NCBI RefSeq assembly: GCF_040654195.1
Contig: NZ_JBFAHM010000012.1
Span: forward strand, 284,247 to 348,246
Source of the DNA: Hamadaea sp013361475
GTDB taxonomy: Bacteria > Actinomycetota > Actinomycetes > Mycobacteriales > Micromonosporaceae
Direction of reading: 5' to 3'
DNA length: 64,000 nt
The notes beneath the pieces are model-generated. The model was not told where the DNA came from. It worked only from the letters and a program-made list of their open reading frames with translations, and did not search any database. Positions 8,343 through 16,630 of the stretch are shown piece after piece. Positions within the stretch are counted from its first letter, which is position 1; every line of letters begins with the position of its first letter. The position numbers and the translations under genes are program-made.

Positions 8343-10574
8343 TCAGGCGAGGTCGAACCGGTCGAGGTCCATGACCTTGGTCCAGGCCGCGACGAAGTCG
8401 GTGACGAACTTCTCGCGGGCGTCCTGGCTGGCGTAGACCTCCGCGAGCGCGCGGAGCTGCGAGTTCGAGCCGAAGATCAGGTCGACCGCGGTGGCCGTCC
8501 ACTTCACCTCGCCGGTACGCACGTCGCGGATCTCGTAGACCTGGTCGTCGGAGGCGGACGCCGTCCACTTCGTCCCCGGCGAGAGCAGGTTGACGAAGAA
8601 GTCGTTCGTGAGCACGCCCGGCCGGTCGGTCAGTACGCCGTGCGCCGTGCCGCCGACGTTGTTGCCCAGCGCCCGCAGACCACCGATGAGAACGGTCATC
8701 TCCGGTGCGGTCAGGTTCAGCATGTACGCCCGGTCGATGAGCAGCACCTCGGGCATGGTCTTCTCGCCGGGCCGCAGGTAGTTGCGGAATCCGTCGGCCC
8801 GGGGTTCGAGCACCGAGAAGGACTCGACGTCGGTCTGCTCCTGCGTCGCGTCCGTACGCCCAGGGTGGAACGGGACCGTGACCGGCACGCCGGCGTCGCG
8901 GGCGGCCTTCTCGACGGCCGCCGAGCCGGCCAGCACGATCAGGTCGGCGAGGGAGATCTTCGCCCCGCCGGCGCTGTTGAACTCCTGCTGGATACCCTCC
9001 AGAGTGGACAGAACGGTGGCCAGCTGCTCGGGCTGGTTCGCCTCCCAGCCGCGCTGCGGGTCGAGCCGCAGCCGGGCGCCGTTGGCGCCCCCGCGCTTGT
9101 CGGTGGACCGGAAGCTGGCGGCCGAAGCCCAGGCGGTCGAGATCAACTGCGCCGTGGTGAGCCCGGACTCCAGCACCTTCGCCTTGAGCGCCGTGACGTC
9201 GGCGTCGCCCACGAGCTCGCCCTCGGCGGCCGGCACCGGGTCCTGCCAGAGCTGTGCCTCGGGCACCCAGGGACCGAGGAAGCGGCTGACCGGTCCCATG
9301 TCGCGGTGCAGCAGCTTGTACCAGGCCTTGGCGAAGGCCAGCGCGAACTCGTCGGGGTGCTCGAGGAACCGGCGCGAGATCTGCTCATACGCCGGGTCGA
9401 CGCGCAACGACAGGTCGGTCGTGAGCATCGTCGGCCGGTGCTTCCGGCCGGGATCGTGCGCGTCCGGAATGATCGCCTCGGCGTCCTTGGCCACCCACTG
9501 CTTGGCCCCGCCCGGGCTGGTGGACGGCTCCCACTCGTACCCGAACAGGATCTCGAAGAAGCGGTTGCTCCACTGGGTCGGCCGGTCCGTCCAGGTCACC
9601 TCGAGACCGCTGGTGATCGTGTCGGGACCCTTGCCGGTGCCGTGCGTGCTGAGCCAGCCGAGCCCCTGCTCGACCAGCGGAGCGGCCTCGGGCTCCGGGC
9701 CGACGTGGTCGGCCGCGACCCCGGCGCCGTGCGTCTTGCCGAAGGTGTGGCCGCCCGCGATCAGCGCCACGGTCTCCTCGTCGTTCATCGCCATGCGGCG
9801 GAACGTCTCCCGGATGAACGCCGCCGCGGCGAGCGGATCCCCGTTGCCCTGCGGGCCTTCCGGGTTGACGTAGATGAGACCCATCTCGGTCGCGCCGACC
9901 CCGCCGATCATCTCCTTCTCGGAGACGTACCGCTCGTCGCCGAGCCAGGCGTCCTCGGGACCCCAGAAGATCTCCTCGGGCTCCCAGACGTCCTCCCGGC
10001 CGAAGCCGAAGCCGAACGTCTGGAACCCCATCGACTCCAGCGCGACGTTGCCCGCGAGGACGAGCAGGTCGGCCCAGGAGATCTGCTGGCCGTACTTCTG
10101 CTTGACCGGCCACAGCAGCCGCCGGGCCTTGTCGAGGTTGGCGTTGTCCGGCCAGCTGTTGAGCGGGGCGAACCGCTGGCCGCCGTCGCCCGCGCCGCCG
10201 CGCCCGTCCTGGATCCGGTAGGTGCCCGCGGCGTGCCAGCTCATGCGGATCATCAGGCCGCCGTAGTGGCCGAAGTCGGCCGGCCACCAGTCCTGCGAGG
10301 TGGTGAGGGCGGCGACGATGTCCCGCTTGAGCGCCTCGACGTCGAGCTTGGCGAACTCCTGGGCGTAATCGAAACTCGGCCCCAGCGGGTTGCTCTTGGA
10401 CGAGTGGGCGTGCAGCACCGAAAGGTCGAGCTGATTGGGCCACCAGTCGCGATTGGTACGCGGCCGGCCGCCGGTCTTCGGCGTCGGCGAGTCGATCGCC
10501 GGGTTCTCGCTCTCGCTGCCCTGCGCGGTCACGGAATCCGGTGCGACCTGGCCGGCGCCCTGGGTGTCGCTCAT
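8343..10574 (-). CDS. katG: Catalase-peroxidase KatG
   Basis: A 743-aa heme enzyme that breaks down H2O2 and has peroxidase activity; full family length with both halves of the duplicated peroxidase fold. Distal Arg/Trp/His are in RMSWHAAGTYR, proximal heme His is in IAGGHTFGKTHGAG, and the residues of the Met-Tyr-Trp crosslink are present (Trp in RMSWH, Tyr in LIYVNPEGPQGNGDP, Met in FRRMAMNDEE). A GGAGGA ribosome-binding site precedes the ATG. No furA gene is adjacent. The 286-bp upstream gap, shared with the divergent sigma gene, contains an AT-richer patch at about 10640-10676 (with GTCAACTTAA) that probably holds the promoter and operator. Confidence 0.97.
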   Translation of the reverse strand: MSDTQGAGQVAPDSVTAQGSESENPAIDSPTPKTGGRPRTNRDWWPNQLDLSVLHAHSSKSNPLGPSFDYAQEFAKLDVEALKRDIVAALTTSQDWWPADFGHYGGLMIRMSWHAAGTYRIQDGRGGAGDGGQRFAPLNSWPDNANLDKARRLLWPVKQKYGQQISWADLLVLAGNVALESMGFQTFGFGFGREDVWEPEEIFWGPEDAWLGDERYVSEKEMIGGVGATEMGLIYVNPEGPQGNGDPLAAAAFIRETFRRMAMNDEETVALIAGGHTFGKTHGAGVAADHVGPEPEAAPLVEQGLGWLSTHGTGKGPDTITSGLEVTWTDRPTQWSNRFFEILFGYEWEPSTSPGGAKQWVAKDAEAIIPDAHDPGRKHRPTMLTTDLSLRVDPAYEQISRRFLEHPDEFALAFAKAWYKLLHRDMGPVSRFLGPWVPEAQLWQDPVPAAEGELVGDADVTALKAKVLESGLTTAQLISTAWASAASFRSTDKRGGANGARLRLDPQRGWEANQPEQLATVLSTLEGIQQEFNSAGGAKISLADLIVLAGSAAVEKAARDAGVPVTVPFHPGRTDATQEQTDVESFSVLEPRADGFRNYLRPGEKTMPEVLLIDRAYMLNLTAPEMTVLIGGLRALGNNVGGTAHGVLTDRPGVLTNDFFVNLLSPGTKWTASASDDQVYEIRDVRTGEVKWTATAVDLIFGSNSQLRALAEVYASQDAREKFVTDFVAAWTKVMDLDRFDLA

Positions 10575-10821
10575 TGCTTCCTCCGAGTTGGCGGTTCACC
10601 GGGGAACTGCGGGCAGGCGTCGGCAGTTCCCCGCGAAACGGAATTAAACTGGAACAAGTCAACTTAACGCACAAAGTCTACCGGCGCTGTGTTCGGCCCG
10701 ACGGGTTTAGGCAGGTTCGCCGCGGTCCATTCGCCGCGGTCCAGCAGCTTCCGCTGGGGGATCGGGCGGCCGTCGCGCCGGAACCTGTACTGACGACACA
10801 GGCCCGCAACCGTCATCGGAC

Positions 10822-10849
10822 TGTCATGGACCGGGGCCGGCGGACCGAT
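10822..10849 (+). promoter_or_regulatory. Possible ECF-type autoregulatory promoter
   Basis: TGTCATG at 10822-10828, 17 bp, then CGAT at 10846-10849. This resembles the TGTCACA / CGTC pattern known for ECF sigma factors with SnoaL-like tails. A start site 8-11 bp downstream would fall on the start codon, giving a leaderless mRNA, which fits the lack of a ribosome-binding site there. Confidence 0.35.
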
Positions 10850-10860
10850 ACCGTGAAGTG

Positions 10861-11766
10861 ATGACCGGCTCCGGCGACTGGCTGACGGGCGCGTACGACG
10901 ATCACCACCGTGAGCTGCACGCGCACTGTTACCGCCTCGCCGGCAACGTTGCCGAGGCGGACGACCTCGTGCAGGAGACGTTCCTGCGGGCGTGGAAGGC
11001 GCGAGACGCCTTCGAGGGACGCTCGTCGGTCCGGACCTGGCTGCACCGCATCGCGACCAACGTGTTCCTCGACAGCCGCAAGCCCGCCGAACGGCGTACG
11101 CGGCCGGTCGGCGACGTGCTGGAGTGGAGCACCGAGATCGGGCCCTACCCCGACTGCCTGTTCGACGCCGGTCCGCAGGCCGAGCAGGCCGCCGCCGAGA
11201 TCGTCGAACTGGCGCTCGTCGCCGCCCTCCTGCACCTGCCGGCCCGGCAGCGGGCCGCCTTCGTGCTCCGGGACGTGTCGGGCTGGACGCCGGCGGAGGT
11301 CGCCGACGCGCTGCAGGTCGCGGTCCCGGCGGCCAACGGCCTCGTCCAGCGCGCCCGCGCGACCGTACGCCGCCATGCCCCGGCCGATCCCCGCGACTGG
11401 CGGCGACCGCACTTGACCGCGGCGGACCACGAGATCCTGCGCCGCTACCTCGGCACGACCGATCCGGCCGAGCTACGCGACCTGCTCGCCGCCGACGTAC
11501 GCCTCACGATGCCGCCGGATGCGCCGGTGCTCGGTCGCGACGCCGTGGCCGAGTTCCTCACCCGGCCGCTGGACTGGCGTACCTTCCCGGTCTCGGCGAA
11601 CGGGCGGCCGGCGGTGGCGAACTACCTCCGGCAACCCGGGCGTACGCGGTACGACGCGCTGGTCGTCGACGTGCTCCACATCGTGGACGGGCGGATCGCC
11701 GAGATCAACGCGTTCGTCGGCGGCCGTCACGTGACCACGTTCGGCCTGCCGCGACTACTGGACTGA
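10861..11766 (+). CDS. ECF RNA polymerase sigma factor with SnoaL-like C-terminal domain
   Basis: A 301-aa sigma-70 family protein. Region 2 is seen in HCYRLAGNVAEADDLVQETFLRAW (shown here in part: GNVAEADDLVQETFLRAW) and RSSVRTWLHRIATNVFLD; region 4 in LPARQRAAFVLRDVSGWTPAEVA. After about residue 180 comes a SnoaL/NTF2-like domain (LTMPPDAPVLGRDAVAEFL to the end), known in SigG/SigJ-type ECF factors to replace a classical anti-sigma factor by modulating activity in cis. Closest by pattern to the SigG-type group. GTG at 10858 is an alternative start; no good ribosome-binding site is visible. Divergent from katG, so an oxidative-stress link is possible but unproven. Confidence 0.9.
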   Translation: MTGSGDWLTGAYDDHHRELHAHCYRLAGNVAEADDLVQETFLRAWKARDAFEGRSSVRTWLHRIATNVFLDSRKPAERRTRPVGDVLEWSTEIGPYPDCLFDAGPQAEQAAAEIVELALVAALLHLPARQRAAFVLRDVSGWTPAEVADALQVAVPAANGLVQRARATVRRHAPADPRDWRRPHLTAADHEILRRYLGTTDPAELRDLLAADVRLTMPPDAPVLGRDAVAEFLTRPLDWRTFPVSANGRPAVANYLRQPGRTRYDALVVDVLHIVDGRIAEINAFVGGRHVTTFGLPRLLD

Positions 11767-11796
11767 CGCACCCCGCTGGACTGACGCACCCCGCGG
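11761..11796 (+). repeat. 18-bp tandem duplication at sigma-factor stop codon
   Basis: GACTGACGCACCCCGCTG (11761-11778) is followed directly by GACTGACGCACCCCGCGG (11779-11796), one mismatch. The first unit contains the stop codon of the sigma gene, so the duplication leaves the protein unchanged. Confidence 0.75.
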
Positions 11797-11817
11797 AGGC
11801 TGGGCTGATACGGCCGG

Positions 11818-12171
11818 TCAGCCGCTCTTCGCGTCGAGGTACTGGAGCAGCTCGTGCGCGGCCAGCTCCACATCCTTGTGCCGATACTCCGACGCTCGGT
11901 AGACGCACGCGATCAGTCCCGTGCGGTGCAGCCGGCGGAGGTCGCCGTAGACGAAGGCGTACCGGGCCTTGGTCTCGTCGGCCGCGCCGATGGTCAGACC
12001 GAGGTGCCAGGCGGCGTACTCGGCCCAGTCGTGCCTGTCGAGGTACGCGTTCTGCGCGTCGGCCTTGGGCTGGACCGCGCCCCAGTCGCTGTCGAGCACG
12101 TACCGGCGGGAGTCGATCAGCTCACGGGCGAAGGCGACCGCTTCCGGGTTCAGCTCGTACTTGTTGGGCAT
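11818..12171 (-). CDS. Small conserved actinobacterial protein of unknown function
   Basis: A 117-aa soluble acidic/basic mixed protein, ATG start. The pattern YVLDSDWGxxQP, HDWAEYAAWHLGLTIGA and ETKARYAFVYGDLRR is familiar to me from small conserved proteins in many actinomycetes, for which no function is established. It has no signal peptide, membrane segment or metal-binding motif. It is convergent with the ECF sigma gene and divergent from the first beta-propeller gene. Confidence 0.8.
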   Translation of the reverse strand: MPNKYELNPEAVAFARELIDSRRYVLDSDWGAVQPKADAQNAYLDRHDWAEYAAWHLGLTIGAADETKARYAFVYGDLRRLHRTGLIACVYRASEYRHKDVELAAHELLQYLDAKSG

Positions 12172-12248
12172 GCCCGCCGCTTACCCCAAAGCGGCGCCCC
12201 GGATTCGCCGGCCGATGATCGACAGCTCTGCGTTCGGCGGCTACCCTG

Positions 12249-12268
12249 ATTACGGCCGGGGCCGTAAT
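12249..12268. promoter_or_regulatory. Propeller-regulon operator, copy 1
   Basis: Inverted repeat ATTACGG-N6-CCGTAAT, extended here to perfect 10-bp arms (12248-12257 and 12260-12269). It lies 117 bp upstream of the first beta-propeller gene. The same RTTWCGG-N6-CCGTAAT pattern precedes both paralogs at 16511 and 16576. Confidence 0.75.
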
Positions 12269-12385
12269 CGCGATGAACGCGGAAGATCGCGAGCTTCCGG
12301 CTCCGTACGGCAGATATCGGAAACGCCCTCAACCCGAGCCGACGGCATGCGCCGCCGGCCCCACCGGCAGGAAGCAGGCACCCTC

Positions 12386-14428
12386 ATGTCCCTCGTTCGC
12401 CGGTTCATCGCCTTCACGGCGGTGGCAGCGACAGCCCTCACCCTCGGCGGCCCGCCGGCCGCGCAAGCCGGCCCCACCGGCACCGCCACGACCGCGGCGG
12501 CGGTCACCGTCGAATCTCTCGGCATCCCCCTGCGCGACGTGCTGATGATCGGCGGCATCGTCGCGCCCGGCCCCGACGGGCGGCCCGTGCTGTGGTCGGC
12601 GATCTCCGGCGAACCGGCCCACCTCGCCGCGATCGACCCGGCCACCGGAACCACCGTGTCCGTGCAGGAACTGACCGGTGCACCCGGCTCGTACGCGGTG
12701 GCGGCCGCCCCGGACGGGACCATCTACGTCGGCGCGTACGGCACGGGCGACCTCTATCGGCGTAAGCCCGGCAAGGACAGCCCGATCGAGAACCTGGGCC
12801 GCCCGCTGCCGTCCGAGTCGTACATCTGGCGGCTGTCGGTGGACTCCGCCGGGATCGTCTACGGAGGCACCTATCCGGGCGCCCGTGTGTTCGCGTACAA
12901 TCCGGCGACCGGCGCGACCCGCGACTACGGTCAGGTCCTCCCGGGCGTGCAGTACGTCCGCAGCATCGCGGTCGCCGACGGCAAGATCTACGCCGGTACG
13001 CAGCCCGACGCGCACCTGTTCGAGATCGACGCCGCCACCGGTACGCGTCGGGAACTGCCATTGCCGGACGGACTCGGCAGCGGCACCGGACTGACCGTGT
13101 ACGACCTCAACGCGTACGACGGCCGGGTGTACGCCCGGTACGGCGCGGCCATCACCGGCAAGCTGGGCGTCTACGACATCGCGGCCGGGCGCTGGACCGA
13201 CCTGATCGCCGACGTCGCCGGGCTCGACGTGTCCGAGCCGGGTCCGAAGGGGATGGTCTACCTCACCCGGGCCGGTCACCTGACCGGATATCAGCCGGAG
13301 ACCCGGGAGTTCGTCGACACCGGACTGTCCTTCGCCGGGCGCGTGGTCAACAACCGCGGAATCGGCTGGGTGACCCTGGCGGACCGCGACTGGCCGGGGC
13401 GTACGCTCGTCGGCCTGCTCTGGCGCGGCGAGATGTTCCGGTACAACCCGCTGACCGGCCGGTCCGACGTGGTGCGTACGGACGTCCCCGGTGAGCCGAT
13501 CCCGCTCGCCGCGCTCAGTGCGGGAGCCTCCGGCACCGTGTACGCCGGTGGCTACCTCAACGGCGGCCTGGCCAAGATCGACCCCGACACCGGCAAGGCC
13601 GACTTCCAGCGGTTCTCCCAGGTGGAAAGCGTGCTCGAAGTCGGCGACCAGGTGTACCTGGGGGCGTACCCGGATTCGCGGCTCTACCGCTACGACCTCG
13701 GGAAGGCGTGGAGCAGCTCCGAGTACTCGCCCGGTCCGGCCGGAACGCCGGAGAACCCGGTGAAGCTGGTCGACCTCAAGTCCTACGACCAGGTACGCGC
13801 CCGGGCGCTGACCGACGCGGGAGACAAGGTGGCGTACGGGACGATGCCGAACACCACCCTCGGTGGCGCACTGGTCGTCGTGGACAAGGAGACCGGTACC
13901 TCCACAGTGCACCGTCCGGTCGTCACGGACTCGTCGATCGTCAGTCTGGCGTACCAGTCGGGCCTGATCGTCGGTGGCACCTCGAAGGACGGCGGCTACA
14001 GCGTGCCGCCGCCCACCCAGACCGAGGCCCGGCTCTTCGGCTGGGACGTCGCCTCGGACAGCAAGGCGTTCGAGTTCGTGCCGGTGCCCGGCGCGACCGC
14101 CATCCCGGCGCTGGCCCTCGATGGCAGCGGCCGGTTGTGGGGCCTGGCCGGCGGGCAGCTGTTCGCCGTCGACGTCGCGTCGCGGACGGTCGTCCAGCGC
14201 ATCCAGCTCGCGCCCGGCGTGGCCGACAGCCGGGGCCGGCTCGGCTACGATGCCACCCGCAACGTGCTGTACGCCCTGGTCAACGGCCACCTGCTGATCC
14301 AGGTCGACCTCGCCACCGGTACGCCCACCCAGCTGCTCGACCGCTCGGCGGAGTTCCTCGCCGTGCACCCGGACGGGCGGCTGTTCCTCGGCGACGGCCC
14401 CGAGGTCTTCCGGGTGACCGTCGGCTGA
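12386..14428 (+). CDS. Secreted beta-propeller repeat protein 1
   Basis: A 680-aa exported protein: signal peptide MSLVRRFIAFTAVAATALTL ending near AQA-G, then WD/PQQ/NHL-like blades that repeat phrases such as GTIYVGAYGTGDLYR, IVYGGTYPGARVFAYNPATG and VYLGAYPDSRLYRYD. It is paralogous to the next two genes; all share YGGTYPG(A/G)xV, RDYG and an internal E(A)-rich loop with a run of Pro/Thr before TEA(R/H/K). The start was chosen for the signal peptide. Ligand and function are unknown; in actinomycetes similar propellers accompany polysaccharide-degrading systems, but no such enzyme adjoins here. Probably controlled through the operator at 12249. Confidence 0.8.
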   Translation: MSLVRRFIAFTAVAATALTLGGPPAAQAGPTGTATTAAAVTVESLGIPLRDVLMIGGIVAPGPDGRPVLWSAISGEPAHLAAIDPATGTTVSVQELTGAPGSYAVAAAPDGTIYVGAYGTGDLYRRKPGKDSPIENLGRPLPSESYIWRLSVDSAGIVYGGTYPGARVFAYNPATGATRDYGQVLPGVQYVRSIAVADGKIYAGTQPDAHLFEIDAATGTRRELPLPDGLGSGTGLTVYDLNAYDGRVYARYGAAITGKLGVYDIAAGRWTDLIADVAGLDVSEPGPKGMVYLTRAGHLTGYQPETREFVDTGLSFAGRVVNNRGIGWVTLADRDWPGRTLVGLLWRGEMFRYNPLTGRSDVVRTDVPGEPIPLAALSAGASGTVYAGGYLNGGLAKIDPDTGKADFQRFSQVESVLEVGDQVYLGAYPDSRLYRYDLGKAWSSSEYSPGPAGTPENPVKLVDLKSYDQVRARALTDAGDKVAYGTMPNTTLGGALVVVDKETGTSTVHRPVVTDSSIVSLAYQSGLIVGGTSKDGGYSVPPPTQTEARLFGWDVASDSKAFEFVPVPGATAIPALALDGSGRLWGLAGGQLFAVDVASRTVVQRIQLAPGVADSRGRLGYDATRNVLYALVNGHLLIQVDLATGTPTQLLDRSAEFLAVHPDGRLFLGDGPEVFRVTVG

Positions 14429-14463
14429 CGCGTTCCGTCCGCCCGCTGACGCGGCAAAGCGCC

Positions 14464-14518
14464 AGATCAGGGATCTCGGTTGAATCATGCGCCAAGATTC
14501 GACCGAGATCCCTGATCC
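14464..14518. repeat. 55-bp dispersed palindrome, copy 2 of 4
   Basis: Arms GATCAGGGATCTCGGTTGAA+TC (14465-14486) and its near-complement (14496-14517) flank a 9-nt loop. It lies between the convergent 3' ends of propeller genes 1 and 2. Confidence 0.8.
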
Positions 14519-14554
14519 AGCGCCGAAAAACGGCAGCGCCAAAGTGTGCGACCG

Positions 14555-16486
14555 CTAGAGCTGGACGCGGACCAGGTTCCGGCCGCGCAGGGCGTACAGG
14601 GCGGTGCCGTCCGGTGCGGCGGCCAGCAGCGCCGATCCGCCGTACCACTGGGCGTTGAGCCCGGTGACGAAGGCGGCGACGGTCATCGTGGCCGGGTCGA
14701 GCCGCCAGATGTCCTTGCCGGTGGTGCCGTAGACCACGCTGCCGACCTGGACCATCCGCCCTTGGCCGGGCGCCACCGTGGTGGTCGCGACGACCGCGCG
14801 CCGAGCCGGGTCGACGGCGAAGAGCACGCCGGTCTCGGTGAGCCCGACGACCCGGTTGCCGGTGGTGACCAGGCTGACGATCTGGCCCGCGCCCGGCACC
14901 GGGACGATGTCCCAGGTCTTGGTCCGGGTCGCGAGGTCGAAGCCGGCCAGGTGCGCCTCCGTCGTACGCGGAGTGGTGCCGAAGCCGTTGTTGATGCTTC
15001 CGCCGAGGTACGCCGTGCCGTGCTTGACGGCGACCGACCGGACGGACTGGTCGGGCAGCACGTCCCGGTACGCGTCGAGCGCACCTGTCCGCGGGTCGTA
15101 GAACGCAACCGCCCCTCCGTAGCGCCCGTACTCCGGTTCTGTGCCGACGACGAGGAGCTTGTCGGCGGGGGAGTAGTCGGCGTCGAGCGGCCGGGTCTGG
15201 TCGTGCCCGATCGTGGCCATCCGCACCGGATCCCCGTCCGGAGCCAGCTTGAACAGGTACGCCAGGGTGTAGACCGACAGCCAGACGTCTCCGCCGATCG
15301 GCGTCATCGCCTTGGCCTCACCCGGCAGGAAACGCCGCTCGGACGTGCCCGCGACCAGGTCGTGCACCTGGACGCCGGCCTTGCCGGACACGTAGACGCG
15401 TGGCCCGTCGGTCGTGACCGCCATGGCCAGTTCGGGGGCGGGCGGCATGCCGGCCTGGGTCAGGTCGACGCCGCTCAGCTCGCCGGTCGTGAGGTCGTAG
15501 GTGACGATCGTGTTGGTGACGACGCCCCGCAGCTGATCGCCGGTGACGAAGAGCCGGCCGAACGAAGCCCCGTCGTAGGGGATCGCCAGGGTGCTGAGTT
15601 CGCCGGTGTCCCGGTCGTACTTCCGCAGTGTGCCGGACGGGCGGGTGCCGAGGTAGACGTCGTTGCGCGCGGGGTCGATCGCGATCGCGGTGACGTAGTT
15701 GTCCGCGGTCTGCACGACCTCGTACCGGGTCGGGTCGGCGGTGTCGATGAGGAGCATCGTCCCGGTCGCGGACAGCCCGGCGGCGAGGATGCCGTTCTCC
15801 AACGCCAGCGTGGCGACGAACGTGCGGTCGGCGTACGCGGCCGGCAGGATCTCCCGCTTGGCGCCGGTCGCCCGGTCGATGGCGATCAGATGCGCGTGGG
15901 ATCCGACGCCGGCGTAGATGGTCGTGGCGTCGACGGCGATGCTGCGCACGTACTGCTCGCCGGGCACGGCCGCGCCGTAGTCCCGGAGGACGCCGGTCGC
16001 CGGGTCGTACTCGACGACGCGGCCGCCCGGGTACGTGCCGCCGTACAGTTTGCCGTCCGGCGAGGCCACCAGCGCCCAGATGAACGAGTCCGGCGCGACG
16101 CTGGCGACCTTGGTCACGGTGGTCGACGTCGTGTCGATCCGGTAAAGGTCACCCGGGGTGTACGTGCCGACGTAGAGGTCGGTGCCGACGGCCGCGGTCG
16201 CCCACGCGCCACCGCCGGTCGGCAGGGCGTACCGCCGGTCGACGACCTGCTTGTCCAGGTCGTACGCGCCGACGATGGTGGGGGAGACGCCGCCGGTGGC
16301 GGTGTAGACGGTGCCGTCGATCAGTTCGGCGCCGTTGACCGAGGTGACCTCGGACGCGGGACCGAGATCGGTCACCGTCCCGGGCGGGCTGGTGAGGCCG
16401 GCTGTTTCAGCGGCGGCGGGGCCGGCCGGTAAGGCCAGTGCCACGGCCGCCAAGCTGAGAAGCAGGGGCAGAGTTCGGCGTCGCAA
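14555..16486 (-). CDS. Secreted beta-propeller repeat protein 2
   Basis: A 643-aa exported paralog of the genes on either side. Translation starts at TTG, chosen because GGAGGA stands 4-5 bp upstream and it opens a textbook signal peptide (MRRRTLPLLLSLAAVALALP, cleavage near AAA-E). Blade phrases include LYVGTYTPGDLYRID, LYGGTYPGGRVVEYDPATG and VYLGTRPSGTLRKYD. It has no C-terminal extra domain. It is divergent from propeller gene 3 and convergent with gene 1. Function unknown; cell-surface or secreted binding or hydrolysis are both possible. Confidence 0.8.
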   Translation of the reverse strand: MRRRTLPLLLSLAAVALALPAGPAAAETAGLTSPPGTVTDLGPASEVTSVNGAELIDGTVYTATGGVSPTIVGAYDLDKQVVDRRYALPTGGGAWATAAVGTDLYVGTYTPGDLYRIDTTSTTVTKVASVAPDSFIWALVASPDGKLYGGTYPGGRVVEYDPATGVLRDYGAAVPGEQYVRSIAVDATTIYAGVGSHAHLIAIDRATGAKREILPAAYADRTFVATLALENGILAAGLSATGTMLLIDTADPTRYEVVQTADNYVTAIAIDPARNDVYLGTRPSGTLRKYDRDTGELSTLAIPYDGASFGRLFVTGDQLRGVVTNTIVTYDLTTGELSGVDLTQAGMPPAPELAMAVTTDGPRVYVSGKAGVQVHDLVAGTSERRFLPGEAKAMTPIGGDVWLSVYTLAYLFKLAPDGDPVRMATIGHDQTRPLDADYSPADKLLVVGTEPEYGRYGGAVAFYDPRTGALDAYRDVLPDQSVRSVAVKHGTAYLGGSINNGFGTTPRTTEAHLAGFDLATRTKTWDIVPVPGAGQIVSLVTTGNRVVGLTETGVLFAVDPARRAVVATTTVAPGQGRMVQVGSVVYGTTGKDIWRLDPATMTVAAFVTGLNAQWYGGSALLAAAPDGTALYALRGRNLVRVQL

Positions 16487-16510
16487 CGGTTCCTCCGATA
16501 CGTTATTATG

Positions 16511-16530
16511 GTTTCGGCCTGATCCGTAAT
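16511..16530. promoter_or_regulatory. Propeller-regulon operator, copy 2
   Basis: GTTTCGG-N6-CCGTAAT, 24 bp upstream of the TTG start of propeller gene 2 on the minus strand. It matches copies 1 and 3 in both arms and in spacer length. Confidence 0.7.
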
Positions 16531-16575
16531 GAGGATCTAGCTCACCACATTCGGGAAGCTGCGTCGAGTGGTGGA

Positions 16576-16595
16576 GTTTCGGGCGTACCCGTAAT
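16576..16595. promoter_or_regulatory. Propeller-regulon operator, copy 3
   Basis: GTTTCGG-N6-CCGTAAT, 35 bp upstream of the ATG of propeller gene 3. Together with copy 2 it forms a double operator in the 144-bp divergent promoter region. Confidence 0.7.
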
Positions 16596-16630
16596 AGAGT
16601 CGGCGCAACCCCTTCCCGATCGGAGGCCCG

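Noticed and set aside
8640..10667. 675-codon plus-strand frame across katG
   Set aside because: Shadow of katG in the opposite strand; Arg/Gly/Pro-rich translation without motifs.
11969..12385. 5' extension of the first propeller gene to an upstream start
   Set aside because: It would overlap the small minus-strand gene and the operator and would bury the signal peptide in the interior.
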